A stretch of 10,253 bases of DNA from Euperipatoides rowelli. Lineage: Eukaryota > Onychophora > Udeonychophora > Euonychophora > Peripatopsidae. Below the pieces are notes generated by a model, which worked only from the letters and a program-made list of their open reading frames with translations, made no database searches and was not told where the DNA came from. Both the position numbers and the translations under genes were made by a program. This document shows positions 7,002 through 10,253 of the stretch, piece by piece. The DNA lies in NCBI GenBank assembly GCA_003024985.2, contig PXIH01S0000356.1; one strand, written 5' to 3'. The stretch's first letter is position 1. The number at the start of each line of letters is the position of its first letter.

Positions 7002-7765
7002 CAGGGGCAGATTTAGAGTTTTGGGGGCCCTGGGCACAAAAAAATATGGGGACCCTAGTCTAGAAGGGGGTCTGGGGGGATTCCCACAGCGGATCCAGGT
7101 GCAGACCCTGGCTGAATTTTTTTAAAAAAATAAATAAATTTGGAGGCTTTTAAATATATTTGTTTTATCACTACTAGAAACAATAGTTCCTGTGAGTAAA
7201 TTGCTCCGGTAACTGACTACTTTTTCCAGCATTGGGAAAATTTTGCATAATTTCCAAAAAAACACTTTTACAAATTGTAATTTATATACGATGATTGCAG
7301 CTAATAAAGACTTTTAAATTTATTAGAGCTGGTAGTTATCTCTCATTTTAATAATGAAATTTAAATAGGCTATTGTAAAAAATTTTGGTCTCAAACTCAA
7401 AGGGAAGTTAACCCTAAAAATATTTTAATATTATTTGTTGTATAACCTGAATGTAATAAATATATTTTATCCTAACAAAAAAAAACATATTTTTTTTTAA
7501 ATAGTTGTTTTATTTTATTTAGGGGTGAGGTTCCTCAAAATTGGGAGGGGGGCACTATCTATGGATATACCATACCAAAATTATTTTATTTATTTAGGGG
7601 TGGAGCACCTCAAAATTAAGGCCACTGATTAATGTTATTAACATGGATAAAACTTACAAAAGATCTATGCATACCATATCATAAAAAAATAAGGGGTGGG
7701 GCCTCTCAAAATTGGATGCTCTGGGCGGACGCCCATCACACTCACTCCTAAATCCGCCGCCCTTG
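7002..7765. mobile_element. hAT-like non-autonomous DNA transposon inserted in the LINE endonuclease
   Basis: The left end CAGGGGCAGATTTAGAG and the reverse complement of the right end (CAAGGGCGGCGGATTTAGGAG) match as imperfect terminal inverted repeats, with a 3-base length difference. CAGGGGC-type ends are usual in hAT elements. Flanks catttaca (6994-7001) and cccataca (7766-7773) agree at 5 of 8 positions, which fits an eroded 8-bp target-site duplication. The LINE endonuclease resumes on the far side, confirming an insertion. No transposase is encoded; the interior is AT-rich with G-rich ends and contains three copies of a smaller repeat. Confidence 0.7.
7514..7720. repeat. Three degenerate copies of a ~75-95-bp unit inside the hAT-like element
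   Basis: The words aggggtgaggttcctcaaaattgg (about 7521), aggggtggagcacctcaaaatt (about 7597) and aggggtggggcctctcaaaattgg (about 7692) recur. They are separated by related AT-rich spacers with atctatg...ataccata. This suggests an internal tandem or minisatellite expansion within the transposon. Confidence 0.65.
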
Positions 7766-8060
7766 CCCATACACCTATATACAGTATATCCTTAGTTATT
7801 CCATTCTTTATTTTCTTTGCCATTAACCGCCACATATACTACTCCTATTGTAAATCTTATACCATCTACCTCTACTTTGATCCATAAATGTTCGTACACC
7901 TTCTTTCCCTTTTAAATTTCATCCCTTTTCTCCCCTAAACTCTCCTCCTTTCTACTCAAATCCCTCCCTATTATTACCTATCCATTCCCCTTCCTTTATA
8001 TATTATGGTTCCTCCTCATCCATTAAATGTTTCTGTCATCCCTATTATATCATTACTTCT
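7766..8060 (-). pseudogene. LINE APE-type endonuclease, N-terminal half
   Basis: On the - strand, DIIGMTETF (about 8053-8027) is the conserved Glu-containing motif of APE-type endonucleases (usual form D-I-x-G-L-T-E-T). A stop follows soon after. EHLWIKVEVDG then GVVYVAV (about 7892-7815) is the following beta-strand region. The domain is cut at 7766 by the hAT-like insertion and resumes at 7001. Frames on the + strand here (7696-7887, 8005-8202) are antisense and not genes. Confidence 0.65.
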
Positions 8061-8193
8061 TCACATAAATTATTTATGTCCCTCCATTTCTCGGATTTCT
8101 CCTCCCTCCTTCCCCCCTTGCACGTTTAAAAAAACCTATATTTATATTCCTTCCTCCATCCTCCCTTTCCTTTTATATTTACATCCCACCCTT

Positions 8194-8803
8194 AAATACT
8201 AGTAAAAGCACAACTTANTGGGCACAAATAAGTTTTAAAATTATATCTCTGACTGTTTCATGAGTAATTTGAGCTCTGGTGTTTGATATACAGCTGCTCA
8301 GCAAACTCCAGAGGTCCTATCCTAAATTTTTTTTAAATAATGCCCAGGGCAGTAAACTTCAAAGGTAGCCCAAAATACCATCAGTCAGATCTGCTTTAAC
8401 AGAGCTTTTAAGTAAATCAAATACCTTTGTGCTAGTATGAATGGTTGAGGATAGCAAACCTTACCAATGTACTGACTTCTCTATTCTTTTTTTTATATAA
8501 ATACTAGCAAAAGCAGCCCTCTAGTGGCTACAAATAAGGTTTAAAAATGTATCTCGGGCTGTTTCTTGAGTAATTGGAGTCTCTGATTTTTTTTTATAAA
8601 AAGTTGGCCAGCAAACTTCAGCACTCCTTTAACCCTAATTTTCAAAACATTCATCCCCAGAACAAGGGTTATTGCGATCCTAAATTAGTATGTCGGATCT
8701 GCTTTACCAGAACCTGCAAGTAAATCAAAATCATTGTGCTAGTATGAGTGGTTGAGGAGTAGCAAACTTTTACAGACATTTCTACCATTTTATTATATAC
8801 AGT
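8194..8803. repeat. Two tandem copies of a ~305-bp unit
   Basis: The first copy is 8194-8498 and the second 8499-about 8803. Both begin aaatactag(t/c)aaaagca, followed by acaaataag, ctgtttc(a/t)tgagtaatt and cagcaaact(t/c)ca. Both end with gtgctagtatga(a/g)tggttgagga and tagcaaac. A weaker start of a third copy (cagtagctaaaaaagca) is visible near 8799. An unresolved base (n) is at 8218. No coding potential and no tRNA-like A or B box were recognised, so satellite or SINE-derived origin is open. Confidence 0.8.
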
Positions 8804-8877
8804 AGCTAAAAAAGCAATAATAATTATTGGTTTAGAAAAGATATTCTCAAATACAAATTTCAAGGTATCTGAAATTA

Positions 8878-9069
8878 CTGTGCAGGGGCGTTGAGAGGGA
8901 GGGGGGGCAAGCAGGGGAAAAGTAACCTGGGCCCTGTGACTCAAGGGGCCCCTTATGCCTGGCCAATAGGCCCCCAAGGTAAAAAAAATGTCCACACAAT
9001 CAAAAAAAAAAAAGTTTATCAATTTTCACGAAAGGGCCCGTAAAAACTTTTGCCCAGTGCCCCGCACAG
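8878..9069. mobile_element. Short MITE-like element with CTGTGC(A)GGGGC ends
   Basis: The left end ctgtgcaggggc (8878-8889) is matched, inverted and with one base missing, by gccccgcacag (9059-9069). The interior is G/C-rich (gggccctgtg, ggggcccctt) with an A-run at 9002-9013, unlike the AT-rich surroundings. The CAGGGGCG start resembles the hAT-like element at 7002-7765. No clear target-site duplication is seen, so the limits are approximate. The open - strand frame over 8669-9022 crosses the element and its flank and is not a gene. Confidence 0.5.
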
Positions 9070-9356
9070 ACACTCAATGCTCTGACTGTGTGTAAGCTAC
9101 ATAAAAGATCTTTACAGCTTTGATTGAAAACAGGAAATTTATTATACAACTTATAATTATGATCTTGGCATAATAAGATAGAGCATAATTTAAAGTTTTT
9201 ACTGGTATACTCAAGTCATCAGCATTTAACATGTTCACTATTAGTTGCGTGTATAATTTCTAGGCAGTATTCTAGCTCTTGTCATGTACTACAATTAGTA
9301 CCCAACATTTAGCTTGAGTAGGGGTGAAACAGTGGTTCTAAGCCTTGTCAAAATGA
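9070..9356. other. AT-rich stretch, nothing recognised
   Basis: There is no open frame of interest, no tRNA or rRNA likeness, and no clear repeat on either strand. It separates the MITE-like element from the right array. Confidence 0.6.
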
Positions 9357-9640
9357 GGCTCACTTCCGGTTCTGGTCAAAATCCAAGATGGCTGACTCTC
9401 TGTTCCTATTTCTTAATGGTATAAGGGGGTTTTATGCCCATAAATGGGTATATGACATCACAATTCAAGATGGTGACACTTCCTGTTATGGGTTACTTCA
9501 TGGTTTCTTAAAGGTATAGTGGATTTTTAGGCTTACACATCTGGCTTATGACATCATATCATGTCCAAGATGTCTTTCGATCATGCTCATTAATTCACTT
9601 CCTGGCTTAGAAAATCCAAGATGGCTGACTTGAAAATTCA
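9357..9640 (-). repeat. Right array of the ETS/YY1/CRE-word repeat, inverted relative to 4031-4490
   Basis: Reverse-strand forms of the same words occur: acttccggt (9362-9370), ccaagatggc (9383-9392 and 9616-9625), acttcctg (9478 and 9597). TGACATCA is at 9453-9460 and 9549-9556, 96 bases apart. The A/T-rich connector cttaatggtataaggggg (about 9412) corresponds inverted to ccccttaaacctag in the left array. The - strand from about 9415 back to 9362 lines up with 4281-4320 and 4463-4481. About two to three units are present. Confidence 0.8.
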
Positions 9641-10236
9641 AAGTTCTTCATTGGTAGATTTGTTTGGATAGTATGCTTAAAAATAATAATTAATAAAATT
9701 TTATTTGTTAGTCCTTTCAACTACTGTATATGGAAAAAAAGAAATGAATTTCTCTTTGGCAAAATAAAGGTTAATTTTGGAAAACCTCTGTATATTACTA
9801 TGCTAAAGGGAGATATACCAAAAGGTATAGCATGTTTATATTTTTTCATAGTATAGAAAAATAGAAATGTAAAACAAAATTTGAAAATTGGAAATTGACA
9901 TTTTAAAATTTGTTGAGAAAGGAATTGTAAAGATTATCAGTTTGGAGAAATCTTATCTGGAACCTGATGAAACCAAACGGATTGAGTAGATAAATTGTAA
10001 CATTACTTATGAAAATATTAAGGCAGTATTTCAAAATAATTAGATTATTTTATTGCTAGAATAGCTTACAAAGTAGATATTTATTTGAAATATACTGTGT
10101 AGTATTTATTTTGTATTATAATATTGTCACTGACTTGTTTAGTAGATTGAGCATATAAAGAGTTAAGGATTTTATTTTTTAATACAATTCTGTTTCTGTT
10201 AAATTAAAATTACTTGTCTTAATGTATATACACCGT
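9641..10236. other. AT-rich sequence without recognised genes or repeats
   Basis: Stops are dense in all frames and no domain motif is seen on either strand. There are scattered A/T runs and an aataaa-like word near 9763, none with a supporting context. Confidence 0.6.
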
Positions 10237-10252
10237 ACTGTATATATACAGT
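10237..10252. repeat. 16-bp perfect palindrome at the window edge
   Basis: actgtatatatacagt equals its own reverse complement. The window ends one base later, so it cannot be seen whether it belongs to a larger element. Confidence 0.6.
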
Positions 10253-10253
10253 G

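Larger units (their letters stand above)
4490..8193 (-). mobile_element. Degenerate non-LTR retrotransposon (LINE) with APE endonuclease and reverse transcriptase
   Basis: Read on the - strand, the order is endonuclease (8060-6750), a highly basic linker (6740-5880), reverse transcriptase (5870-5130) and a C-terminal region to about 4565. The end lies near 4490, where the ETS/YY1 array starts. The sense strand is strongly purine-rich, as is usual for LINEs, so the + strand looks like long C/T-rich DNA. Many stops and frameshifts make it inactive. A hAT-like element splits it at 7002-7765. The exact ends, a poly(A) tail and target-site duplications are not evident. The motifs suit the CR1/L2/Jockey-like groups of APE-type LINEs, but I cannot place it in a clade by eye. 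Confidence 0.8.

Noticed and set aside
7696-8202. + strand frames at 7696-7887 and 8005-8202
   Set aside because: Both are antisense to the LINE endonuclease, and the first also starts inside the hAT-like element.
8194-8803. LTR pair of a retroelement
   Set aside because: The two copies are directly adjacent with no internal coding region, and lack TG...CA ends, a primer-binding site and a polypurine tract.
8669-9022. - strand open frame of 117 codons
   Set aside because: It runs through the MITE-like element and the 305-bp repeat, has no recognisable domain, and its composition follows repeats and the A-run at 9002-9013.

Overview
The window looks like repeat-dense genomic DNA of a metazoan, probably an invertebrate. 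It is AT-rich, has splice-acceptor-like and AATAAA signals, and carries decayed fragments of several eukaryotic mobile-element classes. There is no sign of a prokaryotic operon, and the species cannot be named from the sequence. Most of the window is a graveyard of nested elements, and only short reading frames are open.

Layout. (1) 79-790: the end of a probable host gene, with two copies of a C-x4-C-x10-C-x2/4-H zinc-knuckle-like motif in two different frames, followed by an AATAAA at 835-840. (2) 791-1128: an intergenic stretch with a long imperfect hairpin containing a TATA-like box, then a second TATA-like box and a short palindrome, just before the next gene. (3) 1129-4024: a decayed fragment of a Polinton/Maverick-type (adintovirus-related) DNA element, all on the + strand. 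Its order is a DDE integrase with a zinc-free N-terminal region, a protein with a TLPSNS N-terminus (a conserved structural-module protein of these elements), a short pX-like G-rich protein, and an A32/FtsK-type packaging ATPase. Stops and frameshifts break the integrase, the TLPSNS gene and the ATPase. No polymerase B, protease, major capsid gene or terminal inverted repeat is visible. The ATPase stops abruptly where repeat DNA begins.

(4) About 4031-4490 and 9357-9640: two arrays of the same repeat family in opposite orientation. Each contains recurrent ETS-like (ACCGGAAGT), YY1-like (CCATCTTGG) and CRE-like (TGACATCA/TGATGTCA) words. (5) About 4490-8193: a degenerate non-LTR retrotransposon (LINE) on the - strand. 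Its APE-type endonuclease is at the right, a basic linker in the middle, and a reverse transcriptase with FADD at 5299-5310 at the left. A 764-bp hAT-like non-autonomous DNA transposon (7002-7765) splits the endonuclease. (6) 8194-8803: two tandem copies of a ~305-bp unit. (7) 8878-9069: a small CAGGGGC-type MITE-like element. (8) 9641-10253: AT-rich sequence with nothing recognisable except a terminal palindrome.

History inferred from nesting: the Polinton-type fragment was broken at about 4024 by, or lost its remainder next to, the repeat block. The LINE is older than the hAT-like element inside it. The inverted arrays on either side of the 4.9-kb repeat block are the most unusual structure. 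They may be the two ends of a composite or fold-back unit, or simply two independent copies of an abundant family. Nothing in the window looks like an intact, functioning system.
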